63,770 bases of DNA from Fragilaria crotonensis (lineage: Eukaryota > Bacillariophyta > Fragilariophyceae > Fragilariales > Fragilariaceae): the NCBI GenBank assembly GCA_022925895.1, contig JAKSYS010000343.1, positions 1 through 63,770 of the forward strand. Direction: 5' to 3'. The position numbers were made by a program, and so were the translations under genes. Of this stretch, positions 1 to 10,632 are shown in pieces. Every line of letters starts with the position of its first letter. Within the stretch, counting starts at the first letter, position 1. The notes beneath the pieces are model-generated. The model ran no database searches, was not told the origin of the DNA, and saw only the letters and a program-made list of their open reading frames with translations.

Positions 1-220
1 CAGCGATTTAAGTAAGATTCCAATCATGAGAGGGTTACGGGATATTTCAGTTTACCTCTTACTTGCAATGAATTGAAAAACCGAAGTCCAACCGTGCATT
101 GGAGACAACCTCTTTGCCTACACGGACAGCCGCAGCACCATCTACCAGCAAGAACACTTCCTCCTCGTTGCCTTTTGACGTTGCGATTTCGTGGATCAAT
201 AGTATCAAAGAGAATTGACC

Positions 221-874
221 ATGTCGGCCGTTGTAGTAAAGACACGCAAATTCAAGAAGAATCCTCTTCTTGCCCGAAGACAGGTGTGTTTGAAGATTGT
301 TCGGTACATGCTTATAGTGTTTGTTGTTGTGTTTGAGCAAAGCAACGATAGGGAATGATCGTTGTAAATCATGTCAAGCTCCGTGTGAGCAGACTACAGA
401 TTACGGGACAAATCCACCAACTATAATTACGGTCAGCTGGTCCCTGTTATATGAACAGCTCGTTGCAAGCATCATGCATAATTCATGTCAAGTCAAGCGT
501 ATACTCACCCCTATATCCTCGCCATGCTGCAGATGATCCTCGATATTCTTCATCCTGGACGCCAATGTCCCACGTAGCGAATTGAAAGAAGTTGTTGCTG
601 GCATGTACAAGGCTGACTCAAGCTTGTCATTCTCTTTGGATTCGACACGAAATTCGGAGGAGGAAAGACAACTGGATTCTGTCTCATTTACGATAACGAG
701 GAGGCCTTGAAGAAATTCGAACCGAAACACAGACTCATTCGTCACGGACACGGCGAGAAGAAAGAGACCTCTCGTAAGGCCATCAAGGAGGCCAAGAATA
801 AGGGACTCAAGATCCGTGGTACTGGAGCATCCATCGCCAGGCACAAGGCCAAGCGTGCTGCTGGTGACGATTAA
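221..874 (+). CDS. RPS24: 40S ribosomal protein eS24 (RPS24), two exons, frame broken
   Basis: Structural protein of the small ribosomal subunit. Exon 1 (221-283) encodes 21 residues ending [15 protein letters not shown] intron spans 284-532, and exon 2 (533-874) resumes MILDILHPG, the eS24 signature. The rest follows the family closely: [16 protein letters not shown], an [16 protein letters not shown] segment, and a basic lysine-rich tail ending AAGDD. The expected length of about 135 residues matches the family. The frame breaks twice in exon 2: about two bases are missing near 560-562, after HPG, and one C near 618-620. Together they restore frame, but the stretch between them carries a TAG at 575. 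Either this is a pseudogene or these are sequencing errors; other genes in the window show the same kind of lesion, so I favour errors. Confidence 0.88.
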
Positions 875-2344
875 GCGTCGGCTACAGTAAAGAATAAGAA
901 AATCCTTGATCCTGAACTATGTTAGAGTTATTTTGAGTGCAGAGCCGAGTCATACTGGATGTACGGTATCTGAATAGTGAGCATTGGTGCATGGTCGGGA
1001 GGTGGAACACTATTTTGGTGCTACTAGCGTGGAGTGTTAGACTACGAGCCGTTTGGGGATCAAACGGCAAGCGCTTTCTTATTACAGGTATGCAGCCATC
1101 GGTCTCGACGAAGCATCATTGCTTTCGATTATTCATCGTTGGTTGATGAGACTGTGCCGTCAAGTCGCGTCCTTATTGAGAGGTTAGATGTCCTACTATG
1201 ATAGAGTGTGTGTTGGCTGTTGCCAGGAGTCCCGATTTCCGACAGTCAGGCCTCGTCCGGACACGGGATCTCAGTCGCCAACCCGGAAAATCGAACAGAT
1301 TTGTAGTTTTTGAGACCGTGTGAGCCGTTCCAATGGAATGCGAAGCGTCGCATACCCTCCGCATACACGTCAGCAAACGTGTCTTTTTGAGACGTGTTTC
1401 AGATCTCTCGAATCCGTTTGCACAAAATAGCTAGACTGGAAGCTCGTGCATGTCCACTTATCCAGCTGATCCAACTTTTGAAATAAATCGACTTGGTGAA
1501 ATGGTATGCAATATCAGGCCTCCCTTTTACAGCATCAAAAATACTATGCATCCCGAAACATATCTTAGCATAAAAGCATACAATTACTTCCGGAATCCGG
1601 AAACACACTACCATGTCATACATGCACTGTGATGCCTTGAGCACCACAAATCTATTCTCCATCTGATTGAAACGGGGACATGAACGGGCGCACTATGAAC
1701 GGTTGATAACTGTGGTTTACACTGTATGTGTGATGATGTTGAGCTATACGTAGGTTGTGCCGGAACCATCAGGCCACTTCTGCTGTTAACAACGTACCAC
1801 CGGTCAATGGCGCAGCCCGCAATGGAATCGCAATGATGTGGGTACACACTAAAGTGCAGTGCCGAACATTGTTATCCTTGGAAAATGAACCTGGGATATT
1901 CGTGGGACGGGAGAAGTGAGGTACTCGGACTACGAAGTATCAACTTCAATTTTCAGAAGGACACACAAAACGTAGGGCTAAAGCTTTGCCTTCCGACGGA
2001 AATAGAAACTGCCAAGAGGATACCTAGAACAAAATATCCAGGCCACTCACTCGATGGCACTCGATGGGAACTGACCTGATACAGATCTCACAACCAAGCA
2101 CGACGATACGGCACATGATTGTATCATGGCTAGGATAAAAGGCAATCATGTCTGTGTCCCTCCATATTGTACCTCGAAATGGCCGTATGAATTGTGAACT
2201 ATCTCCCGTTCAGGATAATGTTGCATGATTGGCCACAGCGTTAAGGAACGCTACTCGTCTGCGCCATCGCAATGAGACACACGCATAGTACTTGTCGATT
2301 GCGCCGCTCGGAGGATATCTAGGCAAACGAAACTAGCATGCGAA
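875..2344. other. intergenic, no gene recognised
   Basis: About 1.5 kb between the ends of RPS24 and the minus-strand sulfotransferase. Only short ORFs with no family-like composition occur on either strand, and I see no RNA gene or tandem repeat. Confidence 0.5.
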
Positions 2345-3800
2345 TCACAGTCCCAGTTCCTGGGAAACTTCGTCCAAACAATCATTTCCGCATCCCGAAT
2401 CCCACAAGAGGCAGTCATGACGTTCTTGTTTCACCCCTTCCGCAGAACATGGAAATCGGACCTTGTTTCTACAACGAGCCTCCACCTGTTCGAGTGCCCA
2501 CTTGTAGCGGCGGAGCTGTTGCTGAAACTGAGTCGGATCCAAGGAAGCAATGGTCAAGTCCAACGAGCGATTGACAGTGGCGTACAACAAATTGCTGCCA
2601 CGTTTGTCTTGCATCCATTCATCGGATTCGAGGTATTCCACGAGTGCTGGTGAAACAATCGGTGGTTGAATAAATGTGCATTGTCCTCCTCGTGACATGC
2701 CATCATCATATCCACCATGGGTCTTGGCGTTCAAGACCAAAATATCGGCAGTGGTGAGATTCAAGAGCAGCTGGAGTGTCACCAACGATTCATGCATGCG
2801 TTCCGTGATGCCAATGAAATCATAATCAACATGATTTTGGCAACCATTGGAATGTAATTGTTGTTTTCAAGTTGTTTGTACATGTTATTGGTAGTTGCAG
2901 TAGGTTCGGTTGACATGAATTGGAGGTAATATTCGAATATTTGGGGTGTGGTTCGATAGTAGTATTGAAACGTTTGACGCGATGGCTGTATCTTGGCGCG
3001 TGATACACCAAAATGAAAGAATTCTGATACATCACGATGGGTGGGCTCACGGATAATGGTCCACAGAAACTATGCAATCGATCCCGTTGGTGATACTTCA
3101 ATTGTCTTGCGGGCGAGTGTCCCACACGCGTCTTGCAAATTGTTGTTTTTGTAGTTGTTGTTTCATTCGTTGTCAGTGACAACTGGAGTTGTCTGGCCTT
3201 GGATTTGGCGATCCGGAGAGCAACGCCAGCCACTGTCGAACTAGCAGCTTTTCGAGCCTTAAAGTAGAAAAAGCCCTGCTTGGTCGGTGATTTTTGTCGA
3301 TCAATGGTCTGCCAGTCCGACTCACTTGGATAGCATGGGAATGGATGCTGCCAAATAGGGAACGGTCGGGCCAGTTGATTGGTCAGTGTATAGTTAACAT
3401 TCCGATACGTAGCTGGCATGAGCAGTTTCACGGCATTTTCTTGGATTCCTGGATTTACTTTCAAATCAACGACATCGATTCGGGTTGTATCCGTCCTTAC
3501 ACTTGCATTCCCTCCTCGTTTTCCCGACATTTGGTTTGTTGGTTGGTGGTTGCAGGACGTTGATATCGACATTGATAAATGCGCGTGGCTGCCAAAGTAC
3601 TCAACGTTGACACATGGGTAATTGACATTGCAATTGTTGTTGTCGCCTGATTTGCATGGTCTGCCATTGTGGCCGAACCGAGACGACTGAATTCTTTTTG
3701 AGAGATAGTATTGGCCCAACAACCATGCCTGTATCAACAGCGCTGACAGCCACAGGACAAGTCTATGGAGAGGTATACCATTTGCTCGAATCCGTGGCAT
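2345..3800 (-). CDS. Golgi-type sulfotransferase, type II membrane protein
   Basis: Probably transfers sulfate from PAPS to a glycan in the Golgi lumen. A short basic N-terminus is followed by a signal anchor (about residues 12-34, LVLWLSALLIQAWLLGQYYL), then a variable stem. The PAPS 5'-phosphosulfate loop is GFFYFKARKAASSTVAG, and the 3'-phosphate-binding segment reads IIREPTHRDVSEFFHF, both typical of the carbohydrate sulfotransferase fold. The C-terminal part (2345-2797) is cysteine-rich. The start is the ATG at 3800. Two single-base losses break the frame: near 3064-3066 (a CC run reduced to C on the coding strand, just before LWTIIREP) and near 2826-2828 (GG to G, before DYDFIGITERM). 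Corrected length is about 485 residues. The acceptor glycan cannot be told from sequence. Confidence 0.72.
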
Positions 3801-4619
3801 GTCGTAACAGTTACAGAGTTACAGTACTTGTGGATGCACAGAGTGCAGACCCCAAGTGTGAAGCAGCAATTGTGTGTTGTTGGCAATCTGAAATTGCAAC
3901 TCACGATAAATCACATTTCTGAAACATGGAATGGAGCGCCATGAGTCTATGTGATGGTTTCGAAGAACAATTAAAACTAATAGTGCTTGTAGTGCAATTG
4001 TATGATATGCGAATCAACAAAAGCTAAGAACCACCAAACACACACACACCACCGACGATGACGATCTTGTGCTGTCTTTCTTTCTCTTGGCGTGTAGAGT
4101 GTAGAGCATCGAGCATGGCCATATGCCATATGCTCTATGATGTACTGGATCAGGGGAGTAGTGTACGGCCTAGTAGAGTAGAACCTGATACCTTTGGTGC
4201 TGTGGTGCTGTACTGTACGACTCTGCGTTGACATGTGCGCCTATATATGGAATCACGTACATGTACAGTACAACCCACTACATGGCATGTGGTACCGTAC
4301 TGGTTGCATAAATACCAGGTACTGTAGCATGAAATCTATGGATGAGGTCTGACATGGATCCCGTTGTCGAGGGTCACGCCCAGCCTCATCAGCATCATTC
4401 ATCTTGAATACTGGTATCTTATTCCCATCACTTCGCTCTTAGCTCTACATCAGTCGCAATCACTAAACAATCAACAGTGAACTCATTGCCCATTGCTGAA
4501 TTGGCTTGGCAAATACTCCGAGTTATACTGATTGCTATTGCTAGTAGTTGTAAACAGTGCAATTGGTATTGCAACTTGACACAGAAACCACTATTGCAAC
4601 TTGCAACACCCAACGGAAC
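3801..4619. promoter_or_regulatory. divergent intergenic region
   Basis: Spacer of about 0.8 kb between the divergent sulfotransferase and dsRBD genes, so it should hold both promoters. It contains the short direct repeat GCCATATGCCATATGC near 4118 and several GTAC-rich runs. I cannot point to a defined promoter element. Confidence 0.35.
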
Positions 4620-6037
4620 ATGAAACGTGGCTTTCTCAATGACACCAAGAATATCAACCCGAAAAGTAAGGATGGACAAGAGCAACCGCAACAACGTATG
4701 GGTTCATGTACAAATGGACTTCGCGATGATTTCAAAGCAGCACCTAACCATTTTCGTTCGGAAGATCGCGTAGGGGTGACGTTCAACAGAGGACCGAGTG
4801 CATGGGGCACCACTAGTGCATGGGGTAGCAGCAGTGTTGAGACGCAATCACAATCGCAGACCAGGATTTCGGCGGATGATACCATGCCAGCGTCCCAAAG
4901 TCATCAACACCACCAGCAACCGCAACATCAACATGGACCTTGGACAAATTTGAAGAAATCAACACATGAAACTGCTGCTGAAACTGCCGACGGACTTTCT
5001 CATGTCGAGACGATCCATCCATCCTTGACTGGTACTGATATTTCATGCATGACGTCTGACCAGTCCATCGGCACTCCATTCCCCGACACGGGTGCCATGA
5101 AAGACGACACTCCGACTATAGTCAACGCTGCCACAAATCTTGATCGGAGTATCCCATATGCTGGCGAACCCTTGCTCCCATGCAAAACTACTGGCGTCCC
5201 CAAGGCCGCACTGTCCGGTTGGTACGGTCAGAAACCTCGCAGTCATCAACTTTCTAAACTTCAATACGTGTGTTGGCATGATGGTGGGATGCCGCACAAA
5301 TTGCAATTCTCATGTGTCTTTGTGTGTCCTCTGACGGGAGAATGCTTTGCCAGTGGTCGTTATGGTGCTGATCCCAAGGCGTATCATGTGGAGGAGGATT
5401 CCACTTCTCGTCATGGTGATGGTGGTCCTGCTGGTGGTACTGGCGGTGGTGTGATTGTGTGGTACAGTAAGTCAAAAAAGCCACATCCGATCGTGCACTT
5501 GCGCGATGCATCTGTTCGTATCCCCTTGTAGGACGTTGTCTCTCACGTGAATTCATGTTTTGCTTGCCATTGTCTACATCATGGTCATCATTGTGATTCA
5601 TGCTGTTTCTTTTGTTGTGCAGAAAAAAAGGCAAACGCCGAACACGGTGCCGCCGCTCGTGCCTATGATTGTTTCAGTTATCGACATTACTTTGCGACAT
5701 CGACTCGATCGGTGCATTTGGGCCTTGAACGTCCCTATTTGGAAATGACCATGGCCAAGGATTTGGATCCAACGTCGTTACCGCCGCCACTTCCAGTACT
5801 GCCGGCGGAAGTTCAAACAAAGATTGACACTTTGAAGCAAAAGCTTATAAGAGACGTCAAGTACTGGAGTGGAATGACACTGTGGATCAACAGATGGAAG
5901 AACAACAACAAGAGGAGGAACAGAAACGAGCCAAGATGGAGATGACGCTTGCAGAAGAGTATCGTAAGGTCCGCAGCACTGATGGAGAGGACTACGCTAA
6001 AACAACCTTTGATGATGCAGTGGAAGAAGGTTGGTGA
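4620..6037 (+). CDS. probable dsRNA-binding domain protein, two exons
   Basis: The first 200 or so residues are low-complexity (Q/H/S/T-rich). They are followed by a segment that fits a dsRBD: GGMPHKLQFSCVFVCPLTGE, a GRYG turn, then after a glycine-rich insertion WYSKKKANAEHGAAARAYDC. This resembles the SKK..A...AA..A second helix of that fold. The intron is 5467-5622 (GTAAGT...TTGTTGTGCAG) and splits the WYS/KKK helix motif; joining keeps frame. The frame breaks near 5871 (probably GGG to GG). Restoring it gives an acidic, Q/E-rich tail ending DDAVEEGW with a stop at 6035-6037, about 420 residues in all. I chose the ATG at 4620 because the frame upstream has only a GTG. No catalytic domain is visible; an RNA-binding role is inferred from the motif only. 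Confidence 0.55.
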
Positions 6038-6145
6038 TTGTTTATCAGGGCTTCTTACGTCAAGCGTCATTTGTGCGTCGTGGTCGTCATGACTGTTACG
6101 TTTCGCCTTCTTTTGGAATTGCTCTGCAAGTTCCAAGGACCAAAA

Positions 6146-6739
6146 CTATCCCCACAAACTGTTCGGGAGTTGCGGTGTGGCGTGTTCTAGAGAATCCGAA
6201 CTAGGACGAGGCACGTAGACGCGTGCAATCGGCAGGGAGTTTGGCACTCCAACGGCGATGATGCGCTGGATCCACGGCTCAAAGTCCAGGTTTCGGAGCA
6301 TAAACGCCACTCTTCCGAACTCCCCTTGAGTGCATGGAAGACACGTGGTCGCAAGACGAGCTTCCGCTTCAGGAACTCGCGCATATTCCATCACGGCTTC
6401 CTTGAAATTCTCCCTGGTCACTCCTGAAGCAGGAAGACCAAGCGGATCAGGTGGTAGTGGTAAACCTCCTGGTGCAGCAGCTTGCGCTTGAGCTGCCTGA
6501 ATAGCCTGAACAAAGGCGTTCACGTTCTCCCAGCCAAAAATCACGGGCGGGTCATCTTCCACGTGAAGAGCGAGTTCCATGATCTCATCAAAGAGGTGTT
6601 CCTCTCCATTCCTCTTCAAAACATCTTTGAGCAGGGTAGCATTGGCATTGATTGCGATAGAAACTTCTTCACCGTGCACCGAAGTCGAAACAACAGGCAT
6701 TACGATGCGATCCTCGTTTTCACTTTCCATGGAAGGCAT
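6146..6739 (-). CDS. hypothetical protein, 197 residues
   Basis: An intact frame from ATG 6739 to the stop at 6146, convergent with the dsRBD gene (about 110 bp between stops). The N-terminal half is acidic and helical (LLKDVLKRNGEEHLFDEIMELA). The middle is A/Q/P-rich (AIQAAQAQAAAPGGLPLPPDP), and the C-terminal third holds RVAFMLRNLDFEPWIQRII. Codon use and composition look like a real protein, but I recognise no domain, signal peptide or membrane segment. It could be the last exon of a longer gene; I see no clear splice acceptor upstream. Confidence 0.5.
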   Translation of the reverse strand: MPSMESENEDRIVMPVVSTSVHGEEVSIAINANATLLKDVLKRNGEEHLFDEIMELALHVEDDPPVIFGWENVNAFVQAIQAAQAQAAAPGGLPLPPDPLGLPASGVTRENFKEAVMEYARVPEAEARLATTCLPCTQGEFGRVAFMLRNLDFEPWIQRIIAVGVPNSLPIARVYVPRPSSDSLEHATPQLPNSLWG

Positions 6740-7552
6740 GTGGTAGAGATTAGGAAAGAGTTAGCCTTGTACAATACAACCGGAGCTATCGATGTGACTG
6801 AGCGATGTGTTTGATGTCGGAAAAAGACGGAAGCAACAAGAAGCGAACTTAGCACGGGGCGAAGGTTTTGCAAAATACTTTAGAATAAATTGTGAACTAT
6901 TTTGTAAGGTCAACTTATGGATCCCTCGATGTCTCTCCTGTAGAACGTGCGCTCGGTTTGTATGCAACTGTGTGTCGATTATGTAGACTCGTCGTTGACG
7001 GCCATACATGCCCGAAGTGCGTCCGGAATGATGCGGTCGTTTCTACCAATGGGAATCGTTCCCATATTTCGTCGACGCATGTTTGTGTGTTCGAGTGTCA
7101 GTTGAATCCTGTTCATTCACACACGCAGTCATTTCGTAAGTGATCGAAACACGGTCCCGGTGGCCTAGTAGAGTGCCAGTGCCGAAACCCACGATGTTGG
7201 AATTTTTGTGAGATCTTGCGCGCCGATCAAAGAAAAGGAATCTGATCGAGCGTGCCGCCAAATTATGTACAGTAGATCGATCTTTATCTGTTCTCTCTCA
7301 AGAAGCCATCGATCAAATGCGTATCATACACGTACTTGTGCTACTGGTGCTTGATTCTACTCTGCTGAATGATAATGTACTTCCACGTGGAAGTAAATCA
7401 ATTCGACAACATTGAGGACCCAGAACCGGTCCTGAGCCTAGTCTAGAACGAATCTAAACTCGCTTCTCTTGTGTCACGAAAACTAGCACAACATCCTCGC
7501 CAGCGCCAACAATCCCAAAACACTGCGCACACATTACCACAGCATCGAAACC
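6740..7552. promoter_or_regulatory. divergent intergenic region
   Basis: About 0.8 kb between the starts of the hypothetical gene at 6739 (minus) and the FAHD gene at 7553 (plus). No convincing ORF or repeat. A palindromic TTCCACGTGGAA, a good E/G-box core, lies at 7381-7392, about 160 bp upstream of the FAHD start; its use as a regulatory site is inference. Confidence 0.35.
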
Positions 7553-8284
7553 ATGGCCAACCATGCATTGTTGTTTGCCGTTCGTCAAGCGACCCTCCCA
7601 ATAACTAGTTCTTCCAAACTTTTCCCCATTCATCGCATATACTGCATAGGACGAAACTACCGCGAACATGCGTTGGAAATGGGACAGAAACCAGGCAATG
7701 CCGAACTTGGCGAACCATTTCATTTTCAGAAACCTGCCGATGCCATAACAACGTCACCATTGGTTCCGTATCCAACGAAAACAAGCAATCTTCACTACGA
7801 AGCGGAGTTGGTAGTTGCCATTGGAAAACAAGGACATGATCTACAAACTTTAGAACAGGCAGAAGATTTAATTTTTGGATATGCTTTGGGATGTGACTTG
7901 ACACGACGGGATTTGCAAAACGAGGCCAGAAACTATCACGACCATGGGACGCATCAAAGGATTTGACTATAGTGCTCCGATAACATCCATTGTACCCAAA
8001 GTGACATTGTTGGAGCTACTGGTACTGATGAATTCTTGAAAACAGAAATCAAGCTGTGGGTCAATGACGAACTCAAACAGTCGGCAACATTGGATCAAAT
8101 GATTTGGACTATTCCAGAAATCATTCAATACTTGTCGCGATACTTCACCCTCCTTCCGGGGGATTTGGTCATGACGGGCACACCAGCTGGAGTCGGACCC
8201 CTTGGCGTGGGAGATCATGTGCGGATACAGTGTGGAGACCAACTTCCGGAATGTACCTTTGAGATTGTTGCGCCACATAACTAG
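7553..8284 (+). CDS. fumarylacetoacetate hydrolase domain protein (FAHD1-like acylpyruvase)
   Basis: Members of this family cleave acylpyruvates or decarboxylate oxaloacetate with a bound Mg2+/Mn2+, often in mitochondria. The conserved blocks appear in order: [43 protein letters not shown] (metal-binding glutamates), [14 protein letters not shown], and the C-terminal [20 protein letters not shown]. Corrected length is about 244 residues, normal for single-domain FAHD1. Three one-base losses lie within 70 bp, all explainable as homopolymer shortening: near 7933-7934 (CC to C), 7959-7960 (GGG to GG) and 7998-8000 (AAAA to AAA). Together they restore the original frame. The first 25 residues could be a short mitochondrial presequence. 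Family assignment is secure; substrate and location are inferred. Confidence 0.85.
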
Positions 8285-8647
8285 TTGTTTTTGTTTCTGA
8301 TGATGTTGCTACAGCTGGTTTCTTGTCGGTATTCACTTGGATCAATCACCAAACTTCATTCTTGATGAATGTCGGCATGACGACTATTGAGATTCACATA
8401 GGCACCATGTTCACTTTACTCTGTACATTCATGCACGCGTCACGGTGTAGAACAGAACATCATCATCTTATAAATGGTATTTGGTACTTGCTCCGACTCC
8501 ATTGCGTATAAAAGATGTAGAGTCAGGCTGTCGGGTCCATTCGTTGCTAAACATGACCGAGCGAACGGTACCATCGAAACATCGAATGGGGCTACGACAA
8601 AGCAGGCGACGGGCATCATTCCAAGACATGACGTTCACATGCACCTT
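8285..8647. other. convergent intergenic spacer
   Basis: 363 bp between the stops of the FAHD gene (plus) and the alpha/beta hydrolase (minus). It presumably holds both 3' UTRs. I see no gene, RNA or repeat. Confidence 0.4.
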
Positions 8648-9837
8648 TTACTTCAACGAAATGCCCGACTGCTCCATCAACCAATCGAGCACTTCATCTC
8701 GATACTCGGCAGTCATTTCGTGCACCATACGATGCAGCAATCTCTTCCACCATGGATGCCCACAACCACGAGTGATTATCAAGGCTAGGTGCTCTGAGAT
8801 TTCACCGAGCTGTTTCTCGTGGTCTTTCTGCATCATGTCCGCTGAGTCCAATTGTGCACGGGAGAAATGTGTATTCCATTTACCACTATTGAAGGATTCG
8901 AGAACTGTGTAGTCGGACCGGAGGAGGGCATTCTCATCATCACCACCACCGTCACGCTGAGCAGCAGCATCAAGAAAACGGGTACAACGATCCTTACCGA
9001 GTTCAGGAATCCGCTCGGCGCACAATTGTGGTGTCAGGGATGCGGGTCGACGGACCAAGCACGATTTGAAACCCCAAGCTCGGTCAATTCCTTGTCACTT
9101 GAGGAATCAATTTTGGAATGTTCATCACGAGGCATGTAGACGAACGCTGTTGCGGGCAGTGTCGTGACGGGTGACGAGGTGTCTTCTCGTGAGAAGGACG
9201 CGGTCATAATGTACGATGCCATGGCCTTGAATTTCAAAACTTTGTAGGCCGCAAACAAGAATGCTCCTCCACTGGAGGCCCCCATCCCAATGCGTGGCAG
9301 GTCCTCCGACAGTTGGACAGTTTGAATCCATGTAGTAAAGACTGTGGAGAGGTCTTTCGAATCTCGTTTTCGTGACCAACACCCCGAGCCACGATCGGCT
9401 GATGTGATGGACAGGACTGCCAAACCTCGATCGAGTGCTGCCTTTGCGACTAGGCGGTCCTCGGGTAGATAAAAGAAATCTTGGCCGCCATGATTGCATC
9501 CGTGAAAGAACACCAGAATGCCCTTGACTTTGTGATTGATGTCTTGTAATGGTAATAGGTAAAATAGTTCGGTAGAACCAATAAGACTCGCCTGTGGACG
9601 AAGGATGGGAACGCTGGGAGCTGTGGTTCCTGCATCCAACAATGATTGCGCATGGGATACACCTCTATTCTCAGTGGCATCGTTGGGTTTTTCCGTCTCA
9701 TCAGCATATTTATTCAAATATTGTAACCATCCAACGCATAAACAAATCATTACTGTCACACAAACTCTCCGCCAGAAGGTGGTGGTAGAGTTAACAGGCG
9801 GACGTGTACGCAAATTCATTGCATTTCGAAACATCAT
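8648..9837 (-). CDS. membrane-anchored alpha/beta hydrolase
   Basis: A serine-hydrolase fold with an N-terminal signal anchor (VCVTVMICLCVGWLQYL, about residues 20-36), so probably a type II protein of the endomembrane system. The oxyanion-hole strand is VKGILVFFHGCNHGG, and the nucleophile elbow is GMGASSGGAFLF (G-x-S-x-G). A late conserved histidine (CGHPWW) could complete the triad. The ORF extends upstream through a TTG, but the ATG pair at 9834-9837 is the likely start because it sits just before the anchor. One base is missing near 9055-9057 (probably TTT to TT on the coding strand) between GVSNRA and VRRPASLTP. Corrected length is about 396 residues. Substrate unknown. Confidence 0.68.
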
Positions 9838-10632
9838 TGCTTTGTTCTCCGTACAATAGTAAGGACGCCTACACCGAAATATGAGCACGATATACCAGAT
9901 TGCAGCTTGGTGTTGTCGTGGCGATGATGGACGCAATGAAAGAACCCAGATTTGATGACAAATGGAACTGTTGTTGTTGTAATTAACAGAGATGAAATCT
10001 TTGAGTTCGCGATTTGCGCGGGATCACCAACTCTCAAACCTCCCGTACGTGCATGTACAGACCAGTAGAGTACAGTACTGAAGTCCTCGAAAACTGGAAA
10101 AGCGGTATTGTTTTCGGACTGTTTTTCTGGCTTAGAGTTGGCTGCGTGTCGCGTCGTCAAGGATCTCAGGGGGTTCCCGAACTTTGAAGCTTGTCTAAGT
10201 AGATGCTACATGATTCTATTACTGGGTGACCAAGAATTCCGGAACCTCCAAGAGTCGTGTGTCTTCAAAATTAACACAGACGGGAAGCCTTCTACAAACA
10301 ACGAACTCACACTCATCTCATCACTGAACAAATCTAACAAGCAGCCACATTCCTCAACCCTACAGTCACCACATCGATTACATCAGACCCCGCATCAATT
10401 CTTATTCCAGTACGTCTCCGCTTTGAGAAACAGTCAAGTCTCGTCCCAATCAATACACTCCATCAAGTTCCAACGTTCAACGCACACCGAAAAAACCAAT
10501 TTCTGGGTTTCCACACGATACACTGCACAGTACGCAGTACTCAGTGGACCGTAGGTCATCGTGAATGCAATTCACAAATTACGACTGATCAACATTAAGA
10601 TCCTTGAACACTTGACAATCGACACTAGAACG
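9838..10632. promoter_or_regulatory. divergent intergenic region
   Basis: About 0.8 kb between the divergent hydrolase and WIPI starts. A 148-residue plus-strand ORF (10108-10554) has no family-like features. The C/A-rich stretch 10,300-10,560 just before the WIPI start resembles a 5' leader. Confidence 0.35.

Noticed and set aside
59-340. Minus-strand ORF opposite RPS24 exon 1
   Set aside because: It overlaps a well-supported exon on the other strand and has no recognisable content.
8474-8912. Plus-strand ORFs opposite the alpha/beta hydrolase
   Set aside because: Shadows of the hydrolase C-terminus.
10108-10554. 148-residue ORF upstream of the WIPI gene
   Set aside because: Low-complexity S/Q/H composition, no family features; more likely leader or promoter sequence.
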